A stretch of 64,000 nucleotides of DNA from Spirometra erinaceieuropaei (GCA_902702965.1 CACRXP010000867.1:29608-93607), one strand, 5' to 3'. Positions 11,706-24,443 are shown, counted from the stretch's first letter. The notes: generated from the letters alone by a model not told the origin. Translations and numbers: made by a program.

Positions 11706-13184
11706 TCAATGAAAAGGCTTTTGACTCACATTTTCTACAGATAAGTCAAGTGCGACCTCAACAGCTTCCTCAGGGTGAAGCATCATCTCCTTCACATCAT
11801 TTGGGGATCCGAGTGAATTATTGACCCCTCGTCCCAGGCAACGGTAGGTCGGAACATGGCAGACGTAGATGGAGCTGAGTGCCTTCACTACTCCCCGCGC
11901 CGACTGGAAGGGGATAAGGTGTACATTCCATGCGACGCATCTCAACTCACAGAGTGTGTCTGTTGGCTGAGGTGGATTCGTACCATCGTGCTGATGTACC
12001 TCCACAACGGGGAAGAATTTTAGGCGCACAAGGGTGCCCAAAATATCACTAAGGACCACCCAGTCGTAACCCTCGGGATCTTTACACCTGGCTAAATTCT
12101 TACCGCCCAGGGGAGCTATAGGGATAAGGTCTATACGGCTGACAGGTGCGGCAGCCAACATCTCCACAATAATTTTTATACGGAGTTTTCCCCAGACGAT
12201 TGGCTGAGTAGACTTGGTGAACCATTTGGGATCACCGATTTCGTAGCCGTCAGTTGATGCGCCGCTGTTTGAAGTGATGAGTTGGTCAATAGGTCCGAAT
12301 GTTGACTCCCCGAGGTTGCCCCAGACGAGCGTTGTGCGATAGCGCACACGACACCAATGATTTGTTCGACTGTGTCTGTGTAACTTAAGCCTGGGACAGC
12401 CTACTGTCTCCGTCTTTGTAGCCGCGGCAACGCGTACAGTATTGGTTACGAAAGCAGCCTCTTTGGCTTCTGGCGGTAGCCATTCGAGACTCACACTCCA
12501 ATCGGAGCCCGCGTAAGTGAAGGTGGCGGATTCGATTTGAAACTTTCCGTCAGGAGTCTTCATCGTATTCGCCTTCAACACAGACAGGAACTCCTCGTAG
12601 ATTGTGCTGGCTCCGCGTAGTTCTACCTCTAGTAGCCAAGTCCAGTCGTCAAAAAGAAAACCCTCGGGGGCCAGACGATCAACTTGAAGCCAGTCGGTTT
12701 TCCACCAGACAGGTCTGTCAGCAGTGAAGGTGGAGAGCTTCTCCTCGTGAGTCTTGTTCGCACTAGTTGAATCTCGATTGAGGACGGTGAACCGACAGGA
12801 CTGGAGTTGGCAATGCATACCTGCAAGCCCTCCACAGAGTGTTAAGCCCACATTCAGGGGATTAGAGAGGATTTTCTGTAGGGGCGGGCACTGGAGGTTG
12901 TTCAAATCCCTGGAAGTCTCATTAGACCTGGGCTTATCATAAGAACTGGAACCGGGGGCCAGATCCGAGGCAATAACGTCTTCTAATTGATAGCAGAGGA
13001 GGAGCTGCCACCGTTGTCCGCCGTATGTAAATTCCTTTGTCTGTGCAACGTTGACAAAACCACGAGTTAACTGAGCCGGTACAATGAACGTGAAGACCTG
13101 ACTGTCGGACCGATCCCCCAGACGGACAAATCGATGCAACTGAATGTAGTTTGCTTTCTTAAGCGTGCATCGGAAATTTTTCAT
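11706..13184 (-). CDS. 492-residue protein with two MATH/TRAF-like segments
   Basis: This is by far the longest frame in the window and is uninterrupted. The ATG at 13182-13184 is the first after an in-frame TGA at 13254-13256. There is no signal peptide or membrane span. Residues 30-190 read FTFIV...KEFTYGGQRWQLLL... FTVLN...WW.T.W...LAPEGFLFDDWTWLLEVEL, the order of strands expected in a MATH (TRAF-type) beta sandwich. Residues 215-342 repeat it: ATFTYAGSDWSVSLEW, NHWCRVRYRTTL, GYEIGD, GKLRIKIIVEM. A third, weaker unit may lie at 385-445. MATH domains bind peptides or receptor tails, but no enzyme or BTB partner domain is present and the cellular role is unknown. A GTGAGT donor seven codons before the stop (11724-11729) could splice on, yet AATAAA lies just downstream. 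It could be a single-exon gene, a retrocopy or a terminal exon. Coding is near certain; the domain call is inference. Confidence 0.82.
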   Translation of the reverse strand: MKNFRCTLKKANYIQLHRFVRLGDRSDSQVFTFIVPAQLTRGFVNVAQTKEFTYGGQRWQLLLCYQLEDVIASDLAPGSSSYDKPRSNETSRDLNNLQCPPLQKILSNPLNVGLTLCGGLAGMHCQLQSCRFTVLNRDSTSANKTHEEKLSTFTADRPVWWKTDWLQVDRLAPEGFLFDDWTWLLEVELRGASTIYEEFLSVLKANTMKTPDGKFQIESATFTYAGSDWSVSLEWLPPEAKEAAFVTNTVRVAAATKTETVGCPRLKLHRHSRTNHWCRVRYRTTLVWGNLGESTFGPIDQLITSNSGASTDGYEIGDPKWFTKSTQPIVWGKLRIKIIVEMLAAAPVSRIDLIPIAPLGGKNLARCKDPEGYDWVVLSDILGTLVRLKFFPVVEVHQHDGTNPPQPTDTLCELRCVAWNVHLIPFQSARGVVKALSSIYVCHVPTYRCLGRGVNNSLGSPNDVKEMMLHPEEAVEVALDLSVENVSQKPFH

Positions 13185-14550
13185 TATTACACAAGGATAA
13201 GCAACAGTGGCATGTAATGTTCTTTCTTTGGACGAGGGTAAATTGTGAGAAGTTCACGGTGAACAGCCTCGCCTCGTGACGAACGCTGCTCTCGGGGAAA
13301 TCCTATTGGTCGATTGAGTAGAGTAGTCTGACTGGACAAGGAATGAGCGGGTGTGAAGACTGCGATAGCAAAAATTTGGCAAACGTGTAAACAAGAAACG
13401 ACTTTTTTAAATTGTAATCTTCGACATTTCCCGCCTACGACAATACACTTCGCGTGGTAAACATTACAAAATGATTGTCGTATCTGTAATATAGGGAAGG
13501 GCTCTCGTGTATTTCCACGCCAGCAATGTCACTGTGATCTCCCCTGACATAAGAACACCATGTCGGCTATTTTAACAGCAACGGGATTTTGACGAGTTCA
13601 AGGGGTTTCCGGCCCAGATTTCCCAACCCATTTGACACCTCTTACACGCAAATCCGGATTTTACGCTCTAGAAGTAGCTACCTACGTCTGAATTGGGTTA
13701 ATGTAGTATGTTCTTCCATCATATTTAGGATTGTGTTTCTTTCAAAATACTATTCAATCGGTGAAGACATTATCCCATTGTGATGCACTGACATATTTCA
13801 GTAGTGCCACTGTGTCAAGAAATAAATGGGTAAGGATGGCATCTATGCCGGCATCCAAATCTATTTGAAATCCCAATTGTAATTTGCGTTCATCACAACA
13901 AGGTCAATGGCCATAAAATTCACATTTTTTCCATAAAAATGAAGCAAACTATGGGCTTTAAATGTAAAAAGAGCCACAACCGGGAACCAGCAGATTGAAT
14001 TTCCACTTTTATACTAGAAGAAAGGAGGACAAATTGCCAAGTACAGATTTGTCCCGACGAAAGTAGTCACCTGCGATTTATGGAGGGTTATCTTTGCCTG
14101 CGATCAGCAAGTTGTCTACGCCAGCAAGCCTTTCATCAATAAATAAGTTCGACATCTTTTGGAGTGAACGAGTGGATGACATTTACGACTTTTGGCCAAC
14201 ATTGTAGATTCACACGTTTGACAGAAGTCCACTTTGTAACCGGAGAGGACTTTATTCTTTGCCTGTACAAAAATCACTTACGACACATTCTTCTTAACCA
14301 GGTAACCAATGAATATGTCATGCACCCAAGCAGAGTCTCAGCACAGAATACGGGGACAAGAGGTCATTGCATTTGTTAACTGACTGTTGGCGAAAGAACC
14401 ATGATTTAAACAGCTAGCGGCTTACACAGTTTTTACCTCCTGAGAGGCTTTCGTCCTCGTCGAACCAGGGGATGTGACCGGCTCCCTCCAAATGAGCTGC
14501 TACCCCAGTGCTGGCGTTATCTCCCCCTCAATGCTGCCACAAATTCGGTA
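13185..14550. other. Upstream flank of the 492-codon gene; nothing else recognised
   Basis: This region should hold the promoter or upstream exons of the minus-strand gene. I see no TATA box in a convincing position. Short frames at 13589-13783 and 14164-14379 have no motif. Confidence 0.4.
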
Positions 14551-15207
14551 TCAAATACGACGCCACCCAAGAGCGCAGGTGCTGTTATCATTGTAGACAG
14601 GTGGTTGCATGACAGCTATGACCTTCAAGCACCGTGCTACTTGTGCCTCCATTGCCCTTATCTGCGACTGCCTCCAATTACGGGCTCGACTGGGAATCCG
14701 AAGCGTCTGGTCGATGCACGCTACAACCTCTTCTTCTAAAATCTGAAGACGTTTATGCCGATATTGTGTTAACGGCCTGAACAAGGACGAATGAGAAAGC
14801 ATCACTAGAGGTCAGTAAAAGCGCCCATTGCGTAGTGCAGCCAGAAGATCGATTGCAGAAACAGAACAAACGAGGGAACCCTTAATAAGTATAGCAGTGC
14901 GACGCCATTCATCAAGCAGCAGGGCGTAATTGCTTTTGAAGTCATGAGAATCAAAGGACAAGACGGCTTCGCCCAAAAATGTGTGGACACATGATGCCAC
15001 TGTGAGGGATGCCCCTCTTTCCAATTCAATGTTCGCATCGGCATGACCAGAGAAAATATAAGATGGCGCGAACTGATTCCAAACACTTCTCTTTTTCTGA
15101 TGACCAGTTTTACTAGAGGTCCAACACCCCAGGCACACCTCATTGTGCTCTCGGACGTCATCTTCTTCCTGGTTGCGATACTCCTCCGTAATATATTTGC
15201 CGCACAT
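14551..15207 (-). pseudogene. 218-codon minus-strand frame with one internal TGA
   Basis: One reading frame stays open from 15207 to 14551 except for a TGA at 14812-14814. The text on both sides looks protein-like: ...HDFKSNYALLLDEW... CSVSAIDLLAALRNGRFY before the stop, and LFRPLTQYRHKRLQILEEEV ...QSQIRAMEAQVARCLKVIAV after it. The second part is helix-prone. Either this is a gene with one nonsense change, two exons whose intron happens to keep frame, or a decayed transposon ORF. The plus-strand frame at 15043-15372 is its shadow. I recognise no family. Confidence 0.35.
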
Positions 15208-15659
15208 TCACACATTTTTGATCGAAATCGTTTAATATTTGATATGACTAGGAGGATGACAAAACTTAGAAACCTATCAACCATTAATTCCACATCCAGT
15301 GATGTGATAGCTATCGGAGGTGGGTTCTTCCAAAAAACCAAAGGCCATTTAGGCGATTTATATAAAACTTGAAGGAATATTTCCCCGGAATGAATTTAAA
15401 GCAAGCAAGGACAGCCGAATTTAATGGTACCACAAAATTTCGCGACGGCTTCTCAACTGCTGCCGGTCGTTGCATAACAGAAATAACAAGTGAGAAAGGT
15501 ACAAGGTTTGAATTTCGACAGAGAAAATCGATGTAAAACAGCAAGGTCAACGGATACTGCGCGTAGACTAATCGATAAAATGGTAACTTCAAAATGCAAC
15601 ATAGGAATGAAAATAGGGATGTAAACATGCCGAGGGATTTCGAAAATCAAAAGGACTCA
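15208..15659. other. No separate feature
   Basis: Frames on both strands overlap here without motifs. The part next to 15660 is the expected place for the 3' untranslated region of the inverted PLE-A copy. Confidence 0.4.
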
Positions 15660-15939
15660 GGTCTACCAGGGCAAGCCGAGGTTGACCACGTGGTCTAACT
15701 GTTTGCATAGGTCGGGTTTCTCTCGCCGTATATAGGCTGCCTCCAGGTAGCGCAATAACCGAGTAGTTCGTGCTCGAACTAATACTCGAAAAGACGTTTT
15801 GGGGTCAACCGAATGGCCACTATCAAGGAGATGTTTTGTAATGGAAGACCGCGGAGTGTTGTTCTCCTGCTTTAGAAGCCATTTAGGCAGGTGCTCAACT
15901 GCTCTGGCTGCCAGTTGCCTTTGCGTTCGCCCAATGTAC
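15660..15939 (-). mobile_element. PLE-A 3' part (minus-strand half of an inverted copy)
   Basis: On the minus strand this reads KYIGRTQRQLAARAVEHLPK and continues to ...CKQLDHVVNLGLPW and a TAG stop at 15663-15665. It aligns over its whole length with the PLE-A frame at 33605-34090 (KYIGQAQRQLAARSAEHMPK ... CKQLDHVINLALLW). KYIG and the following RQLAAR are the GIY-YIG core of a Penelope-like endonuclease. The segment begins abruptly at 15939, where the plus-strand half starts. Confidence 0.82.
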
Positions 15940-16200
15940 TTGCGATTGAGATGCGCTATTGAGAGAACTTACAACTCAGCAGAACTCATCTTCTACAGTT
16001 CTACTAAGGCAATCGAAGTTCCACGGGCAAAGGATGCTTTGCCATTGCACGCCATGTCAAATTGTGTTTACGAATTTACATGTACTTGTGGATGCAAGTA
16101 CATTGGGCGAACGCAAAGGCAACTGGCAGCCAGGCCAGGTGAGCACCTGCCTAAATGGCTTCTAAACCAGGAGATTAAGACGCCACGATCTTCAGTGGTC
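15940..16200 (+). mobile_element. PLE-A upstream part (inverted 5' segment)
   Basis: The plus-strand frame reads RCAIERTYNSAELIF ... NCVYEFTCTCGCKYIGRTQR and continues to PKWLLNQE before homology stops near 16200. Relative to the minus-strand half it is the more upstream part of the same protein but in opposite orientation. It overlaps that half by about 80 bp, so positions 15862-15940 and 16093-16175 form an inverted repeat. VYEFTC and KYIG are the GIY and YIG parts of the nuclease core. It cannot make a full protein. Confidence 0.8.
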
Positions 16201-16233
16201 TTTATCAAGGAGCGCTCGATGCTCGCAATTTAG

Positions 16234-18834
16234 TGCAATGGTTAGCAATTGTGCAACTTTAAACAAGGAAGAGTTAAATACTGGACTACACTAATAGCCA
16301 TATGAGAAATTTATGAATGCTAATATTTTAAAAACAAACAGGGAATCTTTGTTCAGTTGCATAATTTAAAGATCACAGTTCTGAATTTGAAAACGGTAAA
16401 TGGAAATGCTTTTGCTCATATCCATTTTTTGAGAATTATAACTCGGCCAATAATGGTAAAGAGATCAGTAGACATATGCATCCCATGGTTTTGCCTCATT
16501 TTTCAACGTGACTTCAGGGAATGATTGGGAAGAGTTGCAATCAAATGCCGGCAAGCTTCCTGTATAAATGAATGTTCGGTTAAGATTTGATTTCATATTT
16601 ATACTTCCAGCGACGTCTAGGAAATCTCTGCGTAGGCTGCGACATTGCAGACTTACGTCGCTAACAGCTGTCGTCGAGTCATACCAGTTGGTTCAGCTAT
16701 CTTCCTTCATCTTATGAGTGCTATCAGGTCTACTCGTGTCGAGGTGCCAGAACATGGAAAAAAGCTTCCAGTAACTAAGTGCACTATATCGAAATAATTC
16801 ATGTGATTTTTTTGGGAAATGTGTGAAATACGTAGCGCTTAGCATCATCACATGTCATACTCAGAAATAACGTATTACAGCAATGCTTGCCTCATAGAGA
16901 AACCGTGGTTTATCCCACCCGAGGAAAATAGTCGAATAAACAAAGTCGTCCAAATTTGAAAAAGCGTGTTAGACTGCTTATCCGTTAACGGTTTCACATC
17001 GAATTTATGGTATATGGGCTGTTACATTGTACTGGAGTGGGGATTAATTCTTGCCGTAGTTTAAAAATGAAATAAACGCTGTTTTCAATCGTCTTAAATT
17101 TTGTGTGTTGGCATTTATGGCCTGTTGCCGTCTATTAGGTAGCAAATGGATTGCATGATAGAAAATTCGCTGAGCTAATTATGTAATCCACTGTTCTAGA
17201 AAATGTTTGGCTGCCTCACAAGTGCTAAGGCGTTATCAGCATGGTTGTGTTGCACTGACCGAGACAGAAGATAATCTGATGTAGCAGCGTTTGATGAAGG
17301 CGTCGTGTGGGGCAACACTTTCTAGTGAAAGGCTTCGAAAATTTGCTTCACGAGTTTCACAATACGGAGCCAAAGACTGTTATGCAGCAAGATCATCTCC
17401 TCATATCTTCTCTCATATTCCAGCATTTTTGTGTTAAGCATTGGATTCAAACTGACTACGTGTTGTTGATATCACTCAACAATAATAATCTCAGTTGGTT
17501 TTAACAAATTGTGGTACATCACTCCTTTTTGTCTCATCAGATACACAGAATAACTTTGCTTTGATGAATATTCTGCCTAGAGGTTAATGATAATGGGTGG
17601 TACGGCGTCGTTCACGATATCTTGTATTTCGGATTGTCGTAGCCGATCTGTGTGCCATCGTCAACTCGATTTTTTCCACTTGAATGCATAGTTGACGATT
17701 TGAATGAACGCTCTTTAATTGCAAATGCCTGTACGCCTACCTATGTGGCGAAAATAGGACGTTCAGACGGAAGACGAACTGCAAAATTCCAACCGAAGTG
17801 ACCCATTATTTGCCATTTCAACCATGCGCCACCGACCCTGCGGATCCATTCATTCTACACACTTATTAAGGGGATTGAGAGGGAATACTTAACTGCGACA
17901 ATAGATTGGATATGGTTTCATCGCTGATTGTTCAAATAAAGGCATAAAATTGTCTCGTTTTCATAGTTAAATGCTTCGAATAAAAACAACATCATCAGCG
18001 TGGGCTGCATACATCTAGGTCTAAAAAAACACAAATAAATGAATGACACAAGGGCTCATATGATTGGCAAGGCCACAAGCTAGATTCATTATCTGTACGT
18101 GTAAGTCTTTCGGCATGTTAAAAATTACGCCACAAGTTGCGCTTCGGCTGGCAAAAGCCGAAATATGCATGGACAGACGATGCTTAGGAAAACTTGCTGA
18201 AGCGAGTTTCCCTGCTGAAAAAAAGAGTTCAGACTGGAACATGTTGGTGGAGTGCACTTACATCCCTTGGTGCCTTGGATACGTCCTATTTTAGGCACTA
18301 ACAAGATCGTGAATTACAAGTGAGATGAACCAGCACTAAATATACGTGCGTGACTGAGATCGTTAAACGGTTGAGCGTTTGCGGTCTGTGAAAGCTTCTC
18401 ATTGGGTATCTGGGCGTCATATCAGAGCAGACGAGGTAGTGAAGGAACTCCAGTAAGGAATACTGCACTTCGTAGCATGACATGTGATCTGTTTGTTTAT
18501 TTGTCTCACCGAATTCGTCACATCGTCTTGCCACTCGCCGTTTCCATAAAAGTTATGGAATAATGGCCCTTTTGAGGGTTGCTTGCAACGAAAAATTCTT
18601 GGCAACATGATGCAGAGGCATGGAAATGGTCATTTTGCGTTCAGCTGTCTAACCATCATCCAGCGATACCTCGTTATGCACTGCTGACTCGTGTAAGGAT
18701 TATAGCAGGGTTAAAATTGTTGAACCGGACTCTCACGCTCTGTCGGTTGCGGTCATCGCAATTAGGCCATTGATGGTAGTATTGCTGGGGCAGGGAAAGG
18801 TGGGTACCATATAAGGGGTGGGTTTATGTTAAAG
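16234..18834. other. No gene recognised
   Basis: About 2.6 kb of AT-rich sequence. Opposed short frames at 18021-18294 and 18298-18608 have no motif. No family repeat was found. Confidence 0.45.
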
Positions 18835-18911
18835 TCCAGCTAAGTTGGGATCAGAAGTGTTAGGAGCATTAATGTTGGGGCTAGGGTTAGTGTCGGGATT
18901 GAAGTTAGGGC
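18835..18911 (-). repeat. Degenerate CTAACCC-like array
   Basis: G/T-rich plus strand with repeated GTTAGG/GTTGGG/GGGTTAG-type hexamers (for example GGGGCTAGGGTTAGTG). It resembles a decayed telomere-type (TTAGGG) or related minisatellite array. Similar short stretches occur at 31170-31250 and 53430-53520. Confidence 0.4.
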
Positions 18912-21900
18912 AGATAAATAAGCACCACCGCCTAGAAGCCAGTGCATGCCGACATGTACTACGCGTGATTCTTATTCCCGGGTCAGTGTGTGATATACAC
19001 CCATCTACCACTATGAATTCATGAGGCATTTCAAGGCGATTTCTCTTTTTGCTGAAGCCTAAAGTCATTCATGAAGGTTGTCTGGTCAATAATGGCCCAG
19101 AATTGACAATGGCAATGTCCGTATCCCCTGTGTCCTCCTAAATTCCCGTCAAAATCATCCGAAAAGCGCGGGTCAATGATTTTGAGCAGTATGTTTCCCG
19201 AGCAATGCACACCATTTATTTTTCGTCTCAAGTATATTTTCTCCGAAGACTGCAAACATCTGTGTGAATGAAGCCGGTCTTCTGACGTTCACACTTGGAA
19301 CGCTTATGTCCCTCGTAGTTACGTTCAGTTCGGACTCAATTTTAAGAAAGGTTCTAAAAACCTTTACTAAATTTTAGCACCCCGGAGGGCGCAAAGTGAA
19401 GGTTAGTCTGTTAGACATAATTCGAAGTTTCATGCCTTGTACAAGTTGAAAATAAAGTACTAGGCATGGTGGACAAAGACAGGTTAAGATATTCCATAAA
19501 CACAGGCAGCAGTAGAAATAAGGGGATGGAACAGAGATTAAGTGCTGGACAACAGACAAGGGAAGATGGAGTTCAGGCATAAAAAATCTTACGATTAACC
19601 ACTGAGATAAATGCGTTAAATGAGAATTTTTATTGTCGCGAAATGTTGTCGCAGTATGCTGCTGAGTAAACAAGAATACTACTTACTGTCAGTCAGTGAA
19701 ATGTAAGCCCTTTATGTTCAGATCCTTTCCTACAAACTGAAAATAGTAACAGGCGAAAAATACTGGAGAGGAGGAAGAGCAGAAACAGTGGCAAATACTA
19801 TGATTAGCGAATGGCGAGTGACCTAGGAAAGTCTGTCTCAAGTTTAATATGCAAATTTGCAAGCCTTTTTGAAAAGAAGACCACGTGAGTCTGGGAGACA
19901 GAGGCGGGCCATGATATGGGGGTAACCCTCTGTAGAATGGGAACCGAGAACGAAAGATGCCGACAGACTCAAAGCGCACGGAAGTGGTTCCTGACTGTCG
20001 GGCAAAGGAACACGCGTGGGAGTAACCTAGACACTCCTTTATATACATCACCATTTTCGCGGGATGACGTTTGGCAATATTAAGAGCGCATTTGTTGACT
20101 GCAATTTGGAGAAAAAAAGCGTCAATTAACGTATGCCAACGTGCTCATTATCTGCTCCTAAGGTCTCTTCCTCCTACAAAAAACGCTAAATTTGTCCGCA
20201 CACGTATGTGAAAAAACTGCGTGGACGTGTGGCCGAAAATTATAAAGTATACTGCAAACAGGACCTGCAATTAATGAATCATGAACGGTGTCAAATAAAC
20301 GATTATGGTCATATCCCGTGGTAGGCTGAGGGTAGGTTGCCTTGGCCTACCTGGTAAATAGACAGTACGCCCACGCGATGGGTCGACTAGTCAAGTAATT
20401 ACAGTGCAAAAATAAATTTTAGATTGCAACCCTAAAATTGATGTCATAGGTAATTGAGCTACAGACTTGTTATAGGCTTTCAGTTGAAAACTTGTCCCAA
20501 ATTATGCATCACACACCTTTTATATGCAAATTTAACAAAGTCAACGAGACGTGGACGGCATTGTAAAATCAGTGTGGCGTAACGTTTTTAGTGGACTTTC
20601 GAAAAACTAAAAGATCGAGAGGAAATGGGATTTAAAAAGAACATTACTTACATTCTCAATTATATGAGGAATCGTGACCGCGCGACACGTGCCGGTCATC
20701 GTAGTTTCGCAAAAATACGTGCTATCACAAATGTTGTTAATGGCGGCGCCAATCTGGGAAAAAAATGCCTCAGAGAGAGGTGGAAAGACAAGGTCAAGCC
20801 AAAAAGTTGTTAAAACTGCCATTTTGGAGTACAGATGGCAAGAATGGAGAAATTACGCGGAGGCAACAATAGCTCACTTGAATAAAACCTGAACTTCGCA
20901 AAGGACGGATCAGCATGTGAGTAAAATTATCTGAAGCACCATCGATATATGACATTTTGCGTCAGTGGCCAGTGAGGTGTTTAACTTTGTCCATATTCTT
21001 AGTGTGAATAAATAAGACGGTCAGGCGGTGATAAAGGCCAATCCCAGACAACTCACTGAAGAGGGGTATTCAATCCGAAGATTTATACACTGACCAAATT
21101 AGTGACCTCCCCTAGGTCATTGTGGAAGTATATCTCATGCTAAAACATTTTGCCAAGCACAAGATGGGGTGCGAAAGCTATGGCTCATGTGGAAAAAGCA
21201 GTTTCCTGCGGGCAACGGATATGAGATGCCATGAACGTAAGCTCACTGGCGGACATGAGAAAGTTTAGGAAACTAAAAGTGACTAAAATTCTCAATTCAG
21301 AAAATCGATCATACCATAATTTTGTCCTCATTTGAATGCAACTATGACTGTTAGGGCGTAAAAGAAACTTTAAAAATCTCGATCAGGAGAAAGGGCTTGG
21401 GATGCAATAAATGAGCTCATTTTAAATGAGTAGAGCCAAAGTGCTTAACAACACAGAGTCGACGAGACTACCTTGGAAATCTAAGCAGCTCAGACCTACT
21501 AAAATGGACGGATTAAGGGACAGACTCCCAGAACAATACAGCTAATCAGGTTTGTAAATATAGTAACAAGAGCACGGTATAAATCGACCATCACATTGAA
21601 AAAAGGGGTGTGTACGCTAAAAAGCATTGTTTTGGCAATTTCTAAGATAAGAAAGATAACTTCTGCAAAATCCGACAGAAGTGGCGCAGGCGGTTATTAA
21701 CGATGCATTAATTCATTGCGTCGCTTTATCCTCTGCCAACAATGTTGAGCGTCATGTTTTGTTGGTCACAGCCGGAGGGCACCTTACAGGAATCATTTGC
21801 ATTCAAATTACTGAGGTACCTTGGTCGTCGGATAAACTGCGTTCCAAAACAGGAACATGCACGGAGGTGTAAAAACTGAGGTTCACTCCTTCATTTGTTT

Positions 21901-21959
21901 AATTGTATCGGAAATCAACGTGTGGTTATGCAGGAACAAATACTTCGGGGAATAACCTC
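18912..21959. other. No gene recognised
   Basis: About 3 kb with only short frames (60-121 codons) in mixed orientation and no motifs. The opposed pair at 20607-20892 looks like chance. Confidence 0.45.
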
Positions 21960-22290
21960 TTCAGGCCAGATTCGAAGGTTTACGAGTATATTTGGTTTGG
22001 AATCTATCAGCCCCAGCGCGATAACCCGGTAATATTCACAAAACACCAACAGGCAATCAGCAGTATGCACATCTTGCATGACTCTCCGACGGGCGAAAAG
22101 CGTGTTTGGACTTTAAGTTAGTGCGCAAGTTGAAAGTACAATGATTCCATTTGCTTGGACAAGGTAGACCTCTAGGGCAAAGTGACAACATACTAACCGC
22201 ACAGGTACTAGCCAAAAGCCCATACATGCGTGCTTCGCCGATATTCTGGCGCTGCATGGCGCAGCTGCGAGGGGTTCGGTCTGAGCCTAT
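21960..22290 (+). repeat. R1 repeat, diverged copy
   Basis: Two R1 blocks are recognisable. At about 21980-22075, AGTATATTTGG...TAATATTCACAAAAC and AACAGGCAATCAGCAGTA correspond to 631-711 of the first copy. At 22185-22285, ACAGGTACTAGCCAAAAGCC, TTCGCCGATA and GCAGCTGCGAGG correspond to 750-825. The gap between them is longer than in the first copy. Confidence 0.6.
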
Positions 22291-24441
22291 AAATGGATCT
22301 GCTCTACGTTCGTATTTAAGTTCTGAGGAAATTGAAAAGCAGCATGGCGGACCTCTGTTGTCGGCCATGACAACGGTACCGAGATTACCAGAGCTCAAAT
22401 CCGGCATGATCGTTATGTCAGCGAATCAGAAATCTGCTTAATTCCAGCCCCCATCAATCTTTATTCCTCCGTCTTGAGGGGATAGCAAAGAGATTCTACA
22501 AAATCGTCAGTGGTTATGACTGCTTGCAGTCAGGTAACAGATAATAATCAACGATCCTCATGTCCTTCTCATTTTTTTGTAGGCTGTAAAACTTACCGCT
22601 TAACACAAACATTGAAGTATGCTCCGTCACGATTATTAGCTAGTAATAAATCCCACATTGTGGCGCACTTCCTTCAAAAACCCAAGCAACTTTTGCGATT
22701 GCGCCTACAAATAACAGACCTTTCATAAGCAAGTGGGACATCATTTTAATTAGTTTAACACATTGGCACATTGACTTGCAAATGAGATTTGGTTGCACAC
22801 TCCGGGTCGACCTTTCTGCGAAAACTCATCTGGTACGTTTTTCGTGGTTTACTTTCGGTCACTTGTTGCTCTGAAAGGACCTATAGGACATCGCCTCCTT
22901 ATCGATTACTTTCAGAAAATGACATTTGTATGGCTTTTGAATGAGCTGTTGGCTTTGCCCTACGTAACGTTGGTCATGCATAGGGTCCTCTACCCACTTC
23001 ATGGAATATGCCATTGATCAAAGGTAATTCTGAAATTTAATAGTTGCATGGAAAAACAAATCAATTTCCCTCGATGACTGTATAGGCAAACATTTTGTGG
23101 ACGCGCATAATGTTTCGTTTGCGAAACCTTTGCCACGCTTTCAGCATAAAAATAACTTGAAATTTCAACTGTTACACTTAGAAAACCGATGAATGTAGTT
23201 AACCCAGAGTTCTCATTGAAGCGCTTGTCATTTCATCTAGTAGTACACAGTCAGTGAAAGCAAAATCCATAATTTGTCCGCAAGGAAAATAACAATCAAG
23301 TAAAACTTAACGTCAAAGAATATTTCCGGTATGATGAAATGCTATGGCATAACTGGTAATATTATAATTCCAGAAGTGGATAGCTGCCAGACCTCTTATG
23401 CCGGCTCCACTAATTTTCAAAGGGCAAATACGAATGATTAGTAGCTCAAGACTTATACTACATTAAGTTCACTCGAGAGAATCCATTTTATTTACTTTAG
23501 TACTTGATATTTCTTAGTTTTTTTTAAATTTCCCTTTCTGACAGATTTTGATGCGCAAACGTTAGGATACTAGTAATCTCTAAAGCATGCGAAATAAGAC
23601 TGACTCTAGGAACTTTTGGGGAACATTGAAGTCAAAATACTGACAATAGCCGAACCGCTGTTAACGTTAGAAAAACCAAGTGATCAACATAATCACCGAA
23701 TAACAATTTTTGGAGCATCGTTTACCTATTGTTTCAGCGGAGAGGCGATTACTGCTTACGTTGAAAGGAACTTAACTTAGTATCCCACAAGCATTTATAC
23801 ATTATTATATAACTTTTACAGGAAAGCACCTTCTATTCGAAGAGCATAACTGAAAGTAAGAAACATTCTGCAACGATTATAAAGATTTGTTTACAGGAGA
23901 CTTGTGATATCCGTTAATAATTCATCACATATATCACCATTCGCAGGTGCATAAATACTGAACGCGACGCATGTAGTTCTACTGTCGTGCAAATTGTAAC
24001 TAGGATGCTTCTTGATGGGGACATGCCGGGTTATGGTAATCGACTTCGACTGAAGTGTGAGGCATGCAGTATGGAAACCTTTGGAGCAGTGAAAACAAGG
24101 TTGTATACTCAAGTAGGTTGCGATTCATGAGTCTTGTTTGAAACCATAATACGCCCATGCTTTAAGGAAAAAGTGTTAGAAGGGCATGATCTTCAATAAA
24201 GTGGTTATTGAATATTTATTCTCTGTGTATTGCCTATGTCAGCTGCGGTTGAGTGCATAAGAACTTTGAAAATTAATGGAAAGTCATTTTTAGTGGGTGG
24301 TAACGATGCCAGACGCTATCGTTTTGGATTTGGCTTGGGGTTAATTTTCTCGCTGTTGAGATTTTCAGTTCGACATAAATGATATTTCCAGTGAAACTCC
24401 TGCCAAACACATATGGCCAATGATATTTGATTTTCGCCAAA
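22291..24441. other. No gene recognised
   Basis: AT-rich sequence with isolated short frames and no motif or family repeat. Confidence 0.45.
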
Positions 24442-24443
24442 TA

